From positions 496,001 to 560,000 of the forward strand of contig NZ_JARVRW010000002.1 in NCBI RefSeq assembly GCF_030209475.1: 64,000 bases of DNA, written 5' to 3'. Under the pieces are notes generated by a model. It saw only the letters and a list, made by a program, of their open reading frames with translations, ran no database searches and was not told where the DNA came from. Shown here in pieces: positions 52,029-60,286 of this stretch. Positions within the stretch are counted from its first letter, which is position 1. Each line of letters opens with the position of its first letter. Position numbers and translations under genes: made by a program. The stretch comes from Microbacterium sp. lyk4-40-TSB-66 (GTDB taxonomy: Bacteria; Actinomycetota; Actinomycetes; Actinomycetales; Microbacteriaceae).

Positions 52029-52205
52029 AGGCGAGGGTCGCGCGGAGCCCCCGGATCCGGCAGTCGCCCGGACGCACGAACGAGTCTGCCGGCACCGCGT
52101 TCCCGCGCCCCGGGGTGTGGCACGGCCCCGCGTGCGCGCCGCTCGCGCGGGGGGAAATCTATGAATAACGAAAGGATCACGGACACCTCTTCCGCTCCGT
52201 TATCT
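52029..52205. other. Gene-free stretch before sRNA copy 1
   Basis: Together with the sRNA this makes a 331-nt gap between coding genes. It is GC-rich to about 52155, then an AT-richer segment (AAATCTATGAATAACGAAAG) leads into CACCTCTTCC, which is shared with copy 2 and may belong to the sRNA promoter region. Confidence 0.5.
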
Positions 52206-52320
52206 CACCGTTATAGAGTGCATGCACGGTAGTTGTTTTGCTGTGGCAGCTACCGACATGTGATTGCAGGACACTCTGGTGCAGGACCGGGCCGGTCGGG
52301 ATCCCCGACCGGCCCGTCTT
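52206..52320 (+). ncRNA. Candidate small RNA, copy 1
   Basis: The first 72 nt differ from copy 2 (53062) at only two positions. A TTATAG -10-like box is at 52211. A 9-bp hairpin CGGTAGTTG/CAGCTACCG (52227-52255, one G-U pair, 11-nt loop) is followed by a conserved single-stranded stretch CATGTGATTGCAGGACACTC, then a 12-bp terminator stem (52289-52315) and GTCTT. The predicted RNA is about 95 nt. I recognise no Rfam family. No coding pattern explains the identity. Confidence 0.7.
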
Positions 52321-52359
52321 CGTCTGTACGAGGTCGCCTCCCGGCGCGAGGATGGACAC

Positions 52360-52977
52360 GTGAAGGACGCAGAGCTCACCGAACCCGACGGCCGCATCGT
52401 GCTCGTGCGGCACGGGGAGACGGAATGGAGCCGCAGCGGGCGCCACACCGGGCTCACCGACATCCCCCTGACCGAAACGGGCGCCTACAAAGCAGAGCTC
52501 GCCGGAACGCTCCTCGCGATGCGACGCTACGACCTCGTACTCGCGAGCCCACTCCGTCGCGCCGTCGAGACGGCCGCCCGCGCCGGCTACCCCGACGCAC
52601 GGCCGGAGCCGCGCCTGGTGGAGTGGGACTACGGCGCGTACGAGGGCCTCACGACGCCCGAGATCGTCGAACGTCTCGGGCACGCGTGGACGGCGTGGGA
52701 CGGAACGCCCCCGGGCGAGACACCCGGCGAGACGGTCGCGCAGGTGACGGCTCGGGCGGAGTCGCTGCTCGAGGAATTGCGACCACGGGTGAGGGCCGGA
52801 CAGCAGGTCCTGTTGTTCTCGCACGGGCACTTCCTCCGCGCGCTCGCCGGCACGTGGCTGGGCCTCACCGCCGCCGGCGGCCGTTACTTCGTCCTGGGTA
52901 CGTCCGCGGTAAGCGAGCTGGGGTTCGAACACGGAACCGAGGTCATCACGCAGTGGAACCACGTGCGCGGGCGGTGA
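52360..52977 (+). CDS. Histidine phosphatase family protein (between sRNA copies)
   Basis: 205 residues from GTG (VKDAELTEPDGRIVLVRHGETEWS); an in-frame extension into the sRNA is not credible. RHGE gives the phospho-accepting His, GRHTGLTDIPLTETG and LASPLRRAVET the flanking conserved segments, VEWDYGAYEG the acid, and VLLFSHGHFLRALA the second histidine. It is of phosphoglycerate-mutase-like type, with an unknown small phosphoester substrate. It is bracketed by two direct copies of a 72-nt sRNA element. Confidence 0.93.
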   Translation: MKDAELTEPDGRIVLVRHGETEWSRSGRHTGLTDIPLTETGAYKAELAGTLLAMRRYDLVLASPLRRAVETAARAGYPDARPEPRLVEWDYGAYEGLTTPEIVERLGHAWTAWDGTPPGETPGETVAQVTARAESLLEELRPRVRAGQQVLLFSHGHFLRALAGTWLGLTAAGGRYFVLGTSAVSELGFEHGTEVITQWNHVRGR

Positions 52978-53061
52978 GGATCCGACTCCGTCGAGCCCCG
53001 ATACGGGCCTGCGAAAACTGGTCACGGAAATGTAACGACGACCTCTTCCCTTCCGTTACCC

Positions 53062-53180
53062 CACCGTTATAGAGTGCTCGCACGGTAGTTGTTTTGCTGT
53101 GGCAGCTACCGACATGTGATTGCAGGACACTCTTGGTGCAGGGACAAGGGCCGGTCGGAAGCCTCTCCGACCGGCCCTTA
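53062..53180 (+). ncRNA. Candidate small RNA, copy 2
   Basis: Second copy of the element at 52206. Identical features: TTATAG at 53067, hairpin CGGTAGTTG/CAGCTACCG (53083-53111), conserved ATGTGATTGCAGGACACTCT, then a 13-bp terminator stem AAGGGCCGGTCGG / CCGACCGGCCCTT (53146-53179, 8-nt loop). Loop and spacer differ from copy 1 while the stem is kept, as expected for a selected terminator. It lies 92 nt upstream of a MarR gene. Confidence 0.72.
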
Positions 53181-53271
53181 CTCTGTCCGGCTCGGTCCCC
53201 CGCCATATCGCAACCGACGCCGGGGCGAAACGTCGGGTCGGAACGGGCGTCGTCGGCTCTACGCTGAGGGA

Positions 53272-53703
53272 ATGACCGATCGACGCCTCGCCGTGCAGGC
53301 CTGGGAGAGCCTCTTCCGCGCGCAGCACGAGGTGTTCGAGGACATCCGCGGCGACTTCGACAGCACCGACCTGACACAGGCGGAGTACGACGTGCTGCTC
53401 ACCGTCACCCGGGCCCCGCAGATGACGGCGAGACTACGCGACGTCACCGGCAACATGCTCATCAGTCAGCCGAGCGTCTCGCGCCTGGTCGAGCGGATGG
53501 TGACGCGCGGGCTGTTGACCAAGTGCGCCGACCCCGAGGACGGTCGCGGCTCGCTCGTCTCCGCCACCGAGAACGGCGCGGTGGTCTTCCGACGCCTGGC
53601 CGCCGCGCACGGCCGGTCGATCGCCGAGCGCATGGCCCGCCTCGACAACGACGAGCTGGCGCAGCTGCACGCCCTCACCGCGAAGCTGCGCGACGACGCC
53701 TGA
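53272..53703 (+). CDS. MarR-family transcriptional regulator
   Basis: 143 residues. The winged HTH LTQAEYDVLLTVTRAPQMTARLRDVTGNMLISQPSVSRLVERMVTRGLL is followed by the wing DPEDGRGSLVSATENG. TACGCT stands 6 nt before the ATG, suggesting leaderless translation and an own promoter after the sRNA terminator. Targets are unknown; it could act on neighbours, but no inverted repeat operator was identified. Confidence 0.92.
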   Translation: MTDRRLAVQAWESLFRAQHEVFEDIRGDFDSTDLTQAEYDVLLTVTRAPQMTARLRDVTGNMLISQPSVSRLVERMVTRGLLTKCADPEDGRGSLVSATENGAVVFRRLAAAHGRSIAERMARLDNDELAQLHALTAKLRDDA

Positions 53704-53768
53704 TTCATCGGCATCCGACGTGCGCGACCGGGCTGCGCGTGCCCGCATTCCGCCCGGCCGCGACGGCA

Positions 53769-53849
53769 GCGAAACCGCATCCGTTCGCCGAACCCGCACG
53801 CGTTCGACCGCGATTCGATGCGGTCTCGCGAAACGCCTGCGGTTTCGCG
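53769..53849. terminator. Inverted repeat between convergent marR-like and sdaA genes
   Basis: GCGAAACCGCA (53769) and TGCGGTTTCGC (53838) are perfect complements 58 nt apart. A nested hairpin CGCGAAAC/GTTTCGCG lies at 53827-53849. It is likely a bidirectional terminator. Confidence 0.55.
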
Positions 53850-53871
53850 GCATCGGGTCGGATACCGCGCG

Positions 53872-55368
53872 TCAGCACTCGATGACGTTGACTGCGAGTC
53901 CGCCCTCGCTGGTCTCCTTGTACTTCGTCGACATGTCGATGCCCGTCTGACGCATCGTCTCGACGACCGCGTCGAGCGAGACGTAGTGACTGCCGTCGCC
54001 GCGCAGAGCGAGGCGTGCGGCGGTCACGGCCGTGGACGCGGCGATCGCGTTGCGCTCGATGCACGGGATCTGCACGAGGCCTCCGACCGGGTCGCACGTG
54101 AGGCCCAGGTGATGCTCCATCGCGATCTCGGCCGCGTTCTCGATCTGCCGGTTCGTGCCGCCCATGACGGCGGTGAGGCCGCCTGCCGCCATCGCGCAGG
54201 CGGAGCCGACCTCGGCCTGGCATCCGCCCTCCGCCCCCGAGATCGACGCGTTGGCCTTGAAGAGCGACCCCAGCGCGGTCGCCGTCAGCAGGAAACGGCG
54301 GATGCCGCGGCGACGGTTCGCCTCGGCGACGTCGCCGTCGTCCCACCCCGACACCTCGGTGCGCGTGACCGCGTGTCCGTCGTAGCCGAGCAGGGCGCTG
54401 CCGACGAGCTCGCCGTGCGGCGTCACGGCGTTGCCGATGCCGAGGCCGGAGTCGGCGAGGAAACGCCACCAGTACATGGCCACGGCCGGAAGGATCCCCG
54501 CCGCCCCGTTCGTCGGAGCGGTGACGACGCGCCCGCCCGCCGCGTTCTCTTCGTTCACGGCGAGGGCGAACGCACCGAGCCACTCCCCCGGGAGCTCACG
54601 GTGGCCCTCGGCCTCGATGGCGTCGAGCTGACCGCGGATGACGGCGGCCCGACGCTTGACCTTCAGGATGCCGGGGAGCACGCCGTCGTGCTGCAGACCG
54701 GCGTTGACGCAGGCCGCCATCGCATCCCAGATCCGGTCGAGGCCGGCGGCGATCTCTTCGTCGGAACGGAGCGCCTCTTCGTTGAGTCGCGCCGCCTCGG
54801 CGATCGTGATGCCGCGCTCGTCGCACAGCGCGATGAGAGTGGCCGCGTCGTCGAACGCGAGGGGCATCGGCGCCGCCGACACCCGCGGCGGCTCGCCGTC
54901 GCGTCGGATGAAGCCCCCGCCGATGGAGTAGTACGTGTCGTCGGCGATCACCGCGCCCACGGCGTCGCGCGCGACGAGGGTCATCGCGTTGGGGTGACCG
55001 GGAAGACGCGTGCGGGGTTCGAGCGAGATGTCGGACGTCGCGAACGGGATCTCGTGCGTGCCGGCCAGCGCGAGGAGGCGCCCGTCGGACCAGTCCGACC
55101 ACGCCCGTCGCACGGCATCCGGATCGACGGTCTCGGGGTCGAGACCCTGCAGACCCGCGACGACCGCGTCGGGGGTGCCATGACCGATACCGGTCGCGCC
55201 GAGCGAGCCGTAGAGGGCACAGGAGACGGATGCCACCCTCTCGAGGGCGCCATCGCCCCGCAGCCGGGTGACGAAATCGACAGCGGCCTTCATGGGGCCG
55301 ACGGTGTGGGAGCTCGAGGGTCCGATCCCGATGGAGAACAGCTCGAACGCGGAGGTGTAAGCGCTCAT
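53872..55368 (-). CDS. sdaA: L-serine ammonia-lyase, iron-sulfur type
   Basis: 498 residues, single-chain form with the beta domain first ([29 protein letters not shown]) and the alpha domain after about residue 180. The [4Fe-4S] ligands are likely the cysteines in [16 protein letters not shown] and [18 protein letters not shown]. It converts L-serine to pyruvate and ammonia. The C-terminal cysteine (NVIEC at the end) may be the plug residue that coordinates the cluster in the resting enzyme, as known for the family. It is monocistronic. Confidence 0.96.
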   Translation of the reverse strand: MSAYTSAFELFSIGIGPSSSHTVGPMKAAVDFVTRLRGDGALERVASVSCALYGSLGATGIGHGTPDAVVAGLQGLDPETVDPDAVRRAWSDWSDGRLLALAGTHEIPFATSDISLEPRTRLPGHPNAMTLVARDAVGAVIADDTYYSIGGGFIRRDGEPPRVSAAPMPLAFDDAATLIALCDERGITIAEAARLNEEALRSDEEIAAGLDRIWDAMAACVNAGLQHDGVLPGILKVKRRAAVIRGQLDAIEAEGHRELPGEWLGAFALAVNEENAAGGRVVTAPTNGAAGILPAVAMYWWRFLADSGLGIGNAVTPHGELVGSALLGYDGHAVTRTEVSGWDDGDVAEANRRRGIRRFLLTATALGSLFKANASISGAEGGCQAEVGSACAMAAGGLTAVMGGTNRQIENAAEIAMEHHLGLTCDPVGGLVQIPCIERNAIAASTAVTAARLALRGDGSHYVSLDAVVETMRQTGIDMSTKYKETSEGGLAVNVIEC

Positions 55369-55448
55369 GCCGCCAGCGTACGTCTCCGTCCCGACACCAG
55401 CCGGTCACCCCCGCGCCACGCCCGGGATGCGTGACGTTCGGAGCCGAT

Positions 55449-55477
55449 TAGACGTCCCACACGGTCCCGGCTATGCT
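55449..55477 (+). promoter_or_regulatory. Probable promoter of the tRNA gene
   Basis: TATGCT at 55472-55477 is a fair -10, with TAGACG 17 nt upstream as a weak -35. The tRNA begins about 38 nt after the -10, allowing a short 5' leader for RNase P. Confidence 0.45.
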
Positions 55478-55514
55478 GGACCACGGCCTGCGCGCCGTTT
55501 CGCGCGGAGGCCCT

Positions 55515-55587
55515 GCGCCCGTAGCTCAATGGATAGAGCATCTGACTACGGATCAGAAGGTTAGGGGTTCGAGTCCCTTCGGGCGCA
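55515..55587 (+). tRNA. tRNA-Arg(ACG)
   Basis: The 73-nt cloverleaf folds completely: acceptor GCGCCCG/CGGGCGC with discriminator A, D arm GCTC/GAGC, anticodon stem TCTGA/TCAGA with loop CTACGGA (anticodon ACG), T arm AGGGG/CCCTT with TTCGAGT loop. CCA is not encoded. A34 should become inosine through TadA, encoded at 19732. Confidence 0.98.
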
Positions 55588-55609
55588 CACTGTGTTGAGA
55601 CAGTGATCA

Positions 55610-55646
55610 GCCCCGGCCGTGAGGAAACTCCGGCCGGGGCTTTTTT
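55610..55646 (+). terminator. Strong terminator after tRNA-Arg
   Basis: Perfect 10-bp stem GCCCCGGCCG/CGGCCGGGGC with an 11-nt loop and six Ts. It is the clearest rho-independent terminator in the window. Confidence 0.92.
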
Positions 55647-55768
55647 CGTCCCCGGCGCCCGCACGTGACGTGCCGGGAATCTTCGCATCGACGGCCGTCG
55701 GAGCGACGATGACCGGCGGCTCGCACGCGCATCGGCTCCGGTGCTCCGCGGCCCGCGCGGGAGGCGGC

Positions 55769-55981
55769 TCAGCCCGAGGCGGACGCCTCGCCGCGATGGG
55801 CGGCATCCATCTCCTCCGAGTGCAGGTGCAGGATCGCCAACGACTCGCGGAGCGAGCCGAGCGGTGCCTCGATGTCGTCGTAGTGGTGCACGAAACCGTT
55901 GGCGTCCCGCGCGCTCACCGACACCAGCGCATAACCGGGGCGCGGTACCCGCGCCTTCCGTCCGAACCGTCGCTCCGCCAT
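55769..55981 (-). CDS. Hypothetical small protein
   Basis: 70 residues from MAERRFGRKARVPRPGYALVSV; GGAAGG is 8 nt upstream. An alternative GTG lies three codons earlier. FVHHYDDIEAPLGSLRESLAILHLHSEEMDAAH looks helical with several histidines. No family is recognised. It is likely real given the ribosome site. Confidence 0.65.
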   Translation of the reverse strand: MAERRFGRKARVPRPGYALVSVSARDANGFVHHYDDIEAPLGSLRESLAILHLHSEEMDAAHRGEASASG

Positions 55982-56034
55982 GGCATCCACCTTCCGTCGC
56001 GGCCGAGATTACCGCGGCCGCGGCGTGACGCCGG

Positions 56035-56676
56035 TCAGCGCGCGGCGGACTTCTTCTTCTTGCCGGTCTTTCCGCCGCCCGTCGTGGCCGGAGGGGTCGA
56101 CTCCGACGTCGCCTCGTCTGAGACGGCCCTGTCTTTCGCCCGTCGCTTCGCCTGGGAAGCGAGGCGGGCGAGATCCACCATGCGCAGCGCGTCCATTCGG
56201 GCCTTGCGCATCTGGGCGTACTCGGGATCGTCGTGCGCGGTCATGCCCTCGACGTCGAGTCGCTGGCTGAGGTTCGCCTCGACATCGCCCCAGGCTGCGA
56301 TCCGCGCGTCGGCGACGAGGCCGGCCACCCGCGCCGGATCAGCCGCGAACGTGCGCAGCTCTTTCGCCACTCCGCGCGACTGCTTTGCGCGGCGGCGCAG
56401 ATTCCGGGTGTCCCGGTCGCGATAGTCGTGGGTGCCCGAGGAGTCCGAGAACCGCCCCCACGCGCGCTTGCGCTGGTGCGTGACCCGCTCGGCGGCCTGA
56501 TCCTGCTCGTCGGCGAGCGCGCTGAGGATCGCGCGGGCGAACTCGGCGAAGACGTCGCCGTCGAACTGTCCGCCCCGGGCGATCGTCTCGACGAGGATGC
56601 GATTGCGCACGGCGAGTCGCGCCGCGGCCGTCGCAATCGACAGCCCCTCGGCGATGGCCTCATTCGTGCGCCCCAC
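56035..56676 (-). CDS. Hypothetical helical protein with basic tail
   Basis: 213 residues, GTG start. Mostly alpha-helical and Arg/Ala-rich, ending in GGGKTGKKKKSAAR, a Lys-rich tail suggesting nucleic-acid contact. Residues about 60-110 (TDQRKRAWGRF, DYRDRDTRNLRRRAKQSR region) are strongly basic. I know of no characterised family. No transmembrane segment. It is followed on the same strand by the gene at 55769. Confidence 0.7.
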   Translation of the reverse strand: MGRTNEAIAEGLSIATAAARLAVRNRILVETIARGGQFDGDVFAEFARAILSALADEQDQAAERVTHQRKRAWGRFSDSSGTHDYRDRDTRNLRRRAKQSRGVAKELRTFAADPARVAGLVADARIAAWGDVEANLSQRLDVEGMTAHDDPEYAQMRKARMDALRMVDLARLASQAKRRAKDRAVSDEATSESTPPATTGGGKTGKKKKSAAR

Positions 56677-56718
56677 GGAACCTCCCGTCCCAGGCTATCG
56701 TCCGCGGGGGCGCCGCAC

Positions 56719-57147
56719 TCAGGTCAGCTTCTCGACCACGGCTGCGATGCGTCGCGCGCGGGTGTCCGCCGCCTTCGCGGATTCGACGTTGGTGACGTGC
56801 GCCTTCCGTGCGCTCGTCGACAGCGCGTCGAACGACGCGCGCGCCCCGGACTCGGCCAGCGCCGCGGCGAGGTCGTCGGGGACCTCGACGGTGCGCGGGG
56901 TCGTGTCGAGCGTGAGCGTGACGGTGATGGCATCCCCCCCGGACAGTCCCGTGGCGGCACGCTTGTCGGAGGAGAACGGGATGAGGAAGCGCCCGCCCAT
57001 CACGCCGATCGTGCTGGTGTAGCCGAAGCCGTTGACGTCGACCACGACGGCGGCGCGCTTGCCGCCACCGAGCTCGTCGACGACGGCGGGCGGCACCTCG
57101 ATGCCGGTGTTGTTCCCCATCTGGGAGAGGGTCGTTTCGAAGCGCAT
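56719..57147 (-). CDS. DUF1905 / YdeI-type (OmpD-associated-like) protein
   Basis: 142 residues. The first 85 (MRFETTLSQMGNNTGIEVPPAVVDELGGGKRAAVVVDVNGFGY, then ISxD-like loop and VTLTLDTTPR) form a DUF1905 barrel. The rest (VEVPDDLAAALAESGARASFDALSTSARKAHVTNVESAKAADTRARRI) is the YdeI/OmpD-associated helical domain. Function unknown. It is related in its first domain to the stand-alone gene at 16301. Confidence 0.9.
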   Translation of the reverse strand: MRFETTLSQMGNNTGIEVPPAVVDELGGGKRAAVVVDVNGFGYTSTIGVMGGRFLIPFSSDKRAATGLSGGDAITVTLTLDTTPRTVEVPDDLAAALAESGARASFDALSTSARKAHVTNVESAKAADTRARRIAAVVEKLT

Positions 57148-57300
57148 GCCGCACAGTGTGCCAGAGGTCCGGGTCGACCGCGCGGGTGTCGGCACACCCG
57201 CGCCGGGCAATCCGCCGCCCGACGGGCTCCGAAGACGATGTAGCGGCGGTGCTGACGGCACGAGCCGCCGGTGGGGGCGCACCGACGACTGGCTGAGATC

Positions 57301-58110
57301 ATGACAGAACCCGTACGACTGCACATTTCCGACGGCGTGGCCCGGGTCACCCTGAACCGACCCGATGACGGCAACGCGATCAGCCTCGATCTCGCGCGGG
57401 CTCTGCATCGCGTCGTGGATCGTGTCGCCGAGCTCGCACCGCGGGTCGTGGTGCTCACCGGCGACGGGGGCACCTTCTGCTCCGGGGGCGACGTGGTCGA
57501 GATGGCCGCGGCAGACGATCTCGGCGACTTCGTTCACGAACTCGCGACGACGTTCCACGGCGCGCTCGCGAGCCTCGCCGACCTCGACGCGGTCATCATC
57601 GCGGCGGTCGACGGCGTCGCGGCGGGCGGCGGGCTCGGGCTCGCGCTCTGCGCCGATGTGGTCCTCGCCTCGGACCGCGCGCTCTTCTTCACCGCGTACG
57701 AGGCCATCGGTCTGAGCCCCGACAGCGGGGCGTCGTACCTCCTCCCGCGGGTCATCGGTGCATCCCGCGCGCGCGCCATGAGCGCTGTCGGTCTTCGACT
57801 GGAGGCCGTGGCAGCCCGCGACATCGGCCTGGTCCATGCCATCACGCCGTCGGCCGACCTCGACGACACCGTGTGGGCGATGGCCACCCGCCTCGCAGCG
57901 CGCCCGCAGACGCACATGGCCGCATCGCGCGCCCTGTTCCGCGGCGCGGACCCGCAGGAGTTCCGTCGTCACCTCGACGCGGAGGCCCGAGCGATCAGCG
58001 CGGCGGCCGCTTCCCCCGATGCCGCGCGCCTCATCAGGGAGCACGCCGTGCGCGCCGAGCGCAGCGCCGCCGCCCTCCGGCGGCGCGCGGAACGGGCCCG
58101 AGCGGCCTAG
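57301..58110 (+). CDS. Enoyl-CoA hydratase/isomerase family protein
   Basis: 269 residues. Crotonase landmarks: VTLNRPDDGNAISLDLARAL, the oxyanion-hole region GDGGTFCSGGDVVEMA, VAAGGGLGLALCADVVLAS and EAIGLSPDSGASYLLPRVIG, where the usual catalytic Glu pair is only partly matched (an Asp at 143-145 region). It is expected to act on an acyl-CoA in fatty-acid or aromatic catabolism; the reaction is not assignable. It stands alone. Confidence 0.9.
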   Translation: MTEPVRLHISDGVARVTLNRPDDGNAISLDLARALHRVVDRVAELAPRVVVLTGDGGTFCSGGDVVEMAAADDLGDFVHELATTFHGALASLADLDAVIIAAVDGVAAGGGLGLALCADVVLASDRALFFTAYEAIGLSPDSGASYLLPRVIGASRARAMSAVGLRLEAVAARDIGLVHAITPSADLDDTVWAMATRLAARPQTHMAASRALFRGADPQEFRRHLDAEARAISAAAASPDAARLIREHAVRAERSAAALRRRAERARAA

Positions 58111-58334
58111 GCGAACGTCGCGCGAAGTGCAATCCCCCCGGATCACCGGGGAGGAACCCGTAATTTCGGGTCCGTTGCGGAGGGCCTCGGAGAGTACTCG
58201 GGGGCCTTCTGTCGTTTCTCGGGTGTCGCCCACACACCGATGTCACCCGCAAGGGGCAATCCGAAGCACGGTGTTCCTCCGAAGATGTGGTGAGGCGACC
58301 GGACGGTCGCTGCCAACACTCTGGGAGGTTCATC
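58111..58334 (+). other. 224-nt leader/intergenic region before the DUF4383 gene
   Basis: It contains CCCCCGGATCACCGGGG, a small hairpin ACCCG-TAATTT-CGGGT (about 58148-58162) and GGGCCTC...GGGGCC. These may be terminator plus promoter elements. GGAAC at 58143 could be an ECF-type -35, but no matching -10 is certain. Confidence 0.35.
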
Positions 58335-58745
58335 ATGAGCTCATCACCCAATCGACTCGTGGCCACCGTCTTCGGCGCTGTCTACCTGCTCGTCGGACTG
58401 CTCGGCTTCGCCGTCACCGGCGGCGTCGGTTTCATCGCCACCGAGGGCGGCCTGCTTCTCGGCATCTTCGAGGTCAACCCGCTGCACAACATCGCCCACC
58501 TCCTGATCGGTGGCGCTCTGCTGGTCGCCGGCCTCGCGAACGCCCGTGCGGCCAAGGGCGTCAACACCACGGTCGGCGCCGTCTACCTGCTGCTCGGCAT
58601 CGTCGGCTTCTTCCTCACCGGAACCGCGGTGAACATCCTCGCGCTGAACGTGCCCGACCACTTCCTGCACCTCGCCAGCGCCGTCGTGCTGCTGGGTGTC
58701 GGCCTCGGCACCGAACGCAGCATCCCCCGCACCGCGGCGGTGTGA
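58335..58745 (+). CDS. DUF4383 membrane protein
   Basis: 136 residues, four hydrophobic helices, GGGAGG before the ATG. FGAVYLLVGLLGF, NPLHNIAHLLIGGALL and NVPDHFLHLASAVVLL are DUF4383 landmarks with conserved histidines. The family is frequent in actinobacteria and its function is unknown. It is followed 1 nt later by another membrane-protein gene, forming a small operon. Confidence 0.92.
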   Translation: MSSSPNRLVATVFGAVYLLVGLLGFAVTGGVGFIATEGGLLLGIFEVNPLHNIAHLLIGGALLVAGLANARAAKGVNTTVGAVYLLLGIVGFFLTGTAVNILALNVPDHFLHLASAVVLLGVGLGTERSIPRTAAV

Positions 58746-58746
58746 G

Positions 58747-59280
58747 ATGACCGCCGCGACCTTCACGCGGTCGTGGCCCTCCGTGTCCGCATGGGGGGCC
58801 GGCCTCATCGTCGCCGCCCTCGGTGCGGGCGCGATCGTCCGCCCCGGTTCCGAGGCCGCCTCCGTCGCCCTCGGAGCCGGGGCGGTCGTCCTCGGTCTCG
58901 CCGCCCTCGCGTGGGGCGGTGCCGTCCTGGCCACCGGTCGCACCCTGGTGCCGCGCGCCGCCCTCGGCGGATCCCTCGCCGCACTGGTGCTCACCGCCGC
59001 CCTGGTCGTCGCCGACCCGGCGCACACCAGCATCATGGGTGCCGCCGCGGCATCCGTGCTTCTCGTCGTCGTCGGCGCGACCGCGGCGGGGCACCTCCGC
59101 CGGGCCCGCCGCACCGATGGCGCCCCCGACCGGACGGCGCAGCCGATGAGCGTCATCGGCCTGCTCGTGGCCGCCGCCGTCATCGCGGTCGTCGTCACAC
59201 CCGCCCTCGGGGCGACGCAGAACGCCGTGCTGCTGCGTGACGACGGCACCGTTCCGGTCATCACGCACGAGGGCCACTGA
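58747..59280 (+). CDS. Hypothetical membrane protein, operon partner of DUF4383
   Basis: 177 residues with about five hydrophobic helices and an extracellular-type C-terminal tail (TQNAVLLRDDGTVPVITHEGH). It starts 1 nt after the DUF4383 stop. No family is recognised. Adjacent start and shared topology suggest a joint envelope function; stress induction is a guess only. Confidence 0.8.
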   Translation: MTAATFTRSWPSVSAWGAGLIVAALGAGAIVRPGSEAASVALGAGAVVLGLAALAWGGAVLATGRTLVPRAALGGSLAALVLTAALVVADPAHTSIMGAAAASVLLVVVGATAAGHLRRARRTDGAPDRTAQPMSVIGLLVAAAVIAVVVTPALGATQNAVLLRDDGTVPVITHEGH

Positions 59281-59362
59281 GCCGAGGGCGGTGCGCCCGG
59301 AAGACCTCCACGAGTGGGGTACCTCCGGCGCCCGCCCGCTCAGACGGTGGCACGCTGGAAGG

Positions 59363-60286
59363 GTGACAGACGTCCCCTCCTCCCCCACCCCTGACTGGAT
59401 CCAGTCGCTCCGCGGGAAGATCCTCGTCGCCCTCGCGGGCGACCCGACCGGTATGGCCCCGTACGTGCGCGACATCGCCGAGGGCGACGACACGGGGTAC
59501 TTCATCGAGAACGGCCCCGCCTGGACGGTGCACGCCGGAATGGGCACGCTCGTGGCCGGCATCCGGGCCCTCCTGCTGCAGGCGCTGCATCCGGGCGCCC
59601 TCGCGGGAGTGCACGACTGGTCGCGCTATCGCGAAGACCCCATCGGCCGCCTCACCGGCACCGTGCGGTGGGTGATCACCCTGACGTACGGCTCGAAGGC
59701 GCAGGCGGATGCCGAAACCCGCCGCGTCGGACGCTTCCACCAGCGCGTGAAGGGCGAGTACAGCGCTGGCGACGGCACCGAACGCGCCTACACGGCGGAG
59801 GCGACGGACCTGGTCCGGTGGGTGCACCTCGCCTTCACCGACGCCTTCCTCGCCGGCCACGAGGCATCGAAGAAGCCCCTCCCCGGCGGACCCGACGCCT
59901 ACGTCGCGGACTGGGCGACGGCCGGCCGTCTCATGCGCGTCGTCGATCCGCCCCTCACCCGGGCGGCGCTGCGCGGCGAGATCGACGACTTCTACGAGCG
60001 CGGGGAACTGCGCGGTGGAGAGCGCGTCGACGACGTCGTGCGGTTCTTGCGCAAGCCGCCGTTCCCCGGCGCCATGGGCGTGGCCTATCGCGTGCTGTTC
60101 GCCGCGGCGGTGGCGACCATCCCCCGCCGGTACCGCAAGATGCTGGGCGTGCGGCGGTGGCCGCTGCCCGTGCTGACGGTGACGCGCGTCATCCTGCGCA
60201 TCACGGAGCGCGCCCTCGGGTCAGGACCGCGCGCGCAGGACATGGCCTACCTGCGTCTGCGGAGGCTGGAGCGGGAGGCCGCGTGA
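59363..60286 (+). CDS. Oxygenase MpaB family protein (DUF2236)
   Basis: 307 residues, GTG start. DUF2236/MpaB landmarks: GTLVAGIRALLLQALHPGALAGVHDWSRYREDPIGRLTGTVRWVITLTYG, VKGEYSAGDGTERAYTAEATDLVRWVHLAFTDAFL and the later Arg-rich helix. Fungal MpaB is an oxygenase in mycophenolic-acid synthesis, and latex-clearing protein Lcp is a distant haem relative with a His in this core. Haem binding here is inferred. Its stop overlaps the DUF1992 start by 4 nt. Confidence 0.9.
   Translation: MTDVPSSPTPDWIQSLRGKILVALAGDPTGMAPYVRDIAEGDDTGYFIENGPAWTVHAGMGTLVAGIRALLLQALHPGALAGVHDWSRYREDPIGRLTGTVRWVITLTYGSKAQADAETRRVGRFHQRVKGEYSAGDGTERAYTAEATDLVRWVHLAFTDAFLAGHEASKKPLPGGPDAYVADWATAGRLMRVVDPPLTRAALRGEIDDFYERGELRGGERVDDVVRFLRKPPFPGAMGVAYRVLFAAAVATIPRRYRKMLGVRRWPLPVLTVTRVILRITERALGSGPRAQDMAYLRLRRLEREAA

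Noticed and set aside
52233..52300. Peptide frame MFCCGSYRHVIAGHS shared by both sRNA copies
   Set aside because: Starts at TTG without a ribosome site, runs into the terminator stem, and identity is at nucleotide level without a synonymous pattern; kept only as a side remark.
55588..55768. Attachment site or integrated element at the tRNA-Arg 3' end
   Set aside because: No repeat of the tRNA end or integrase was found nearby; the tRNA is followed by its own terminator.
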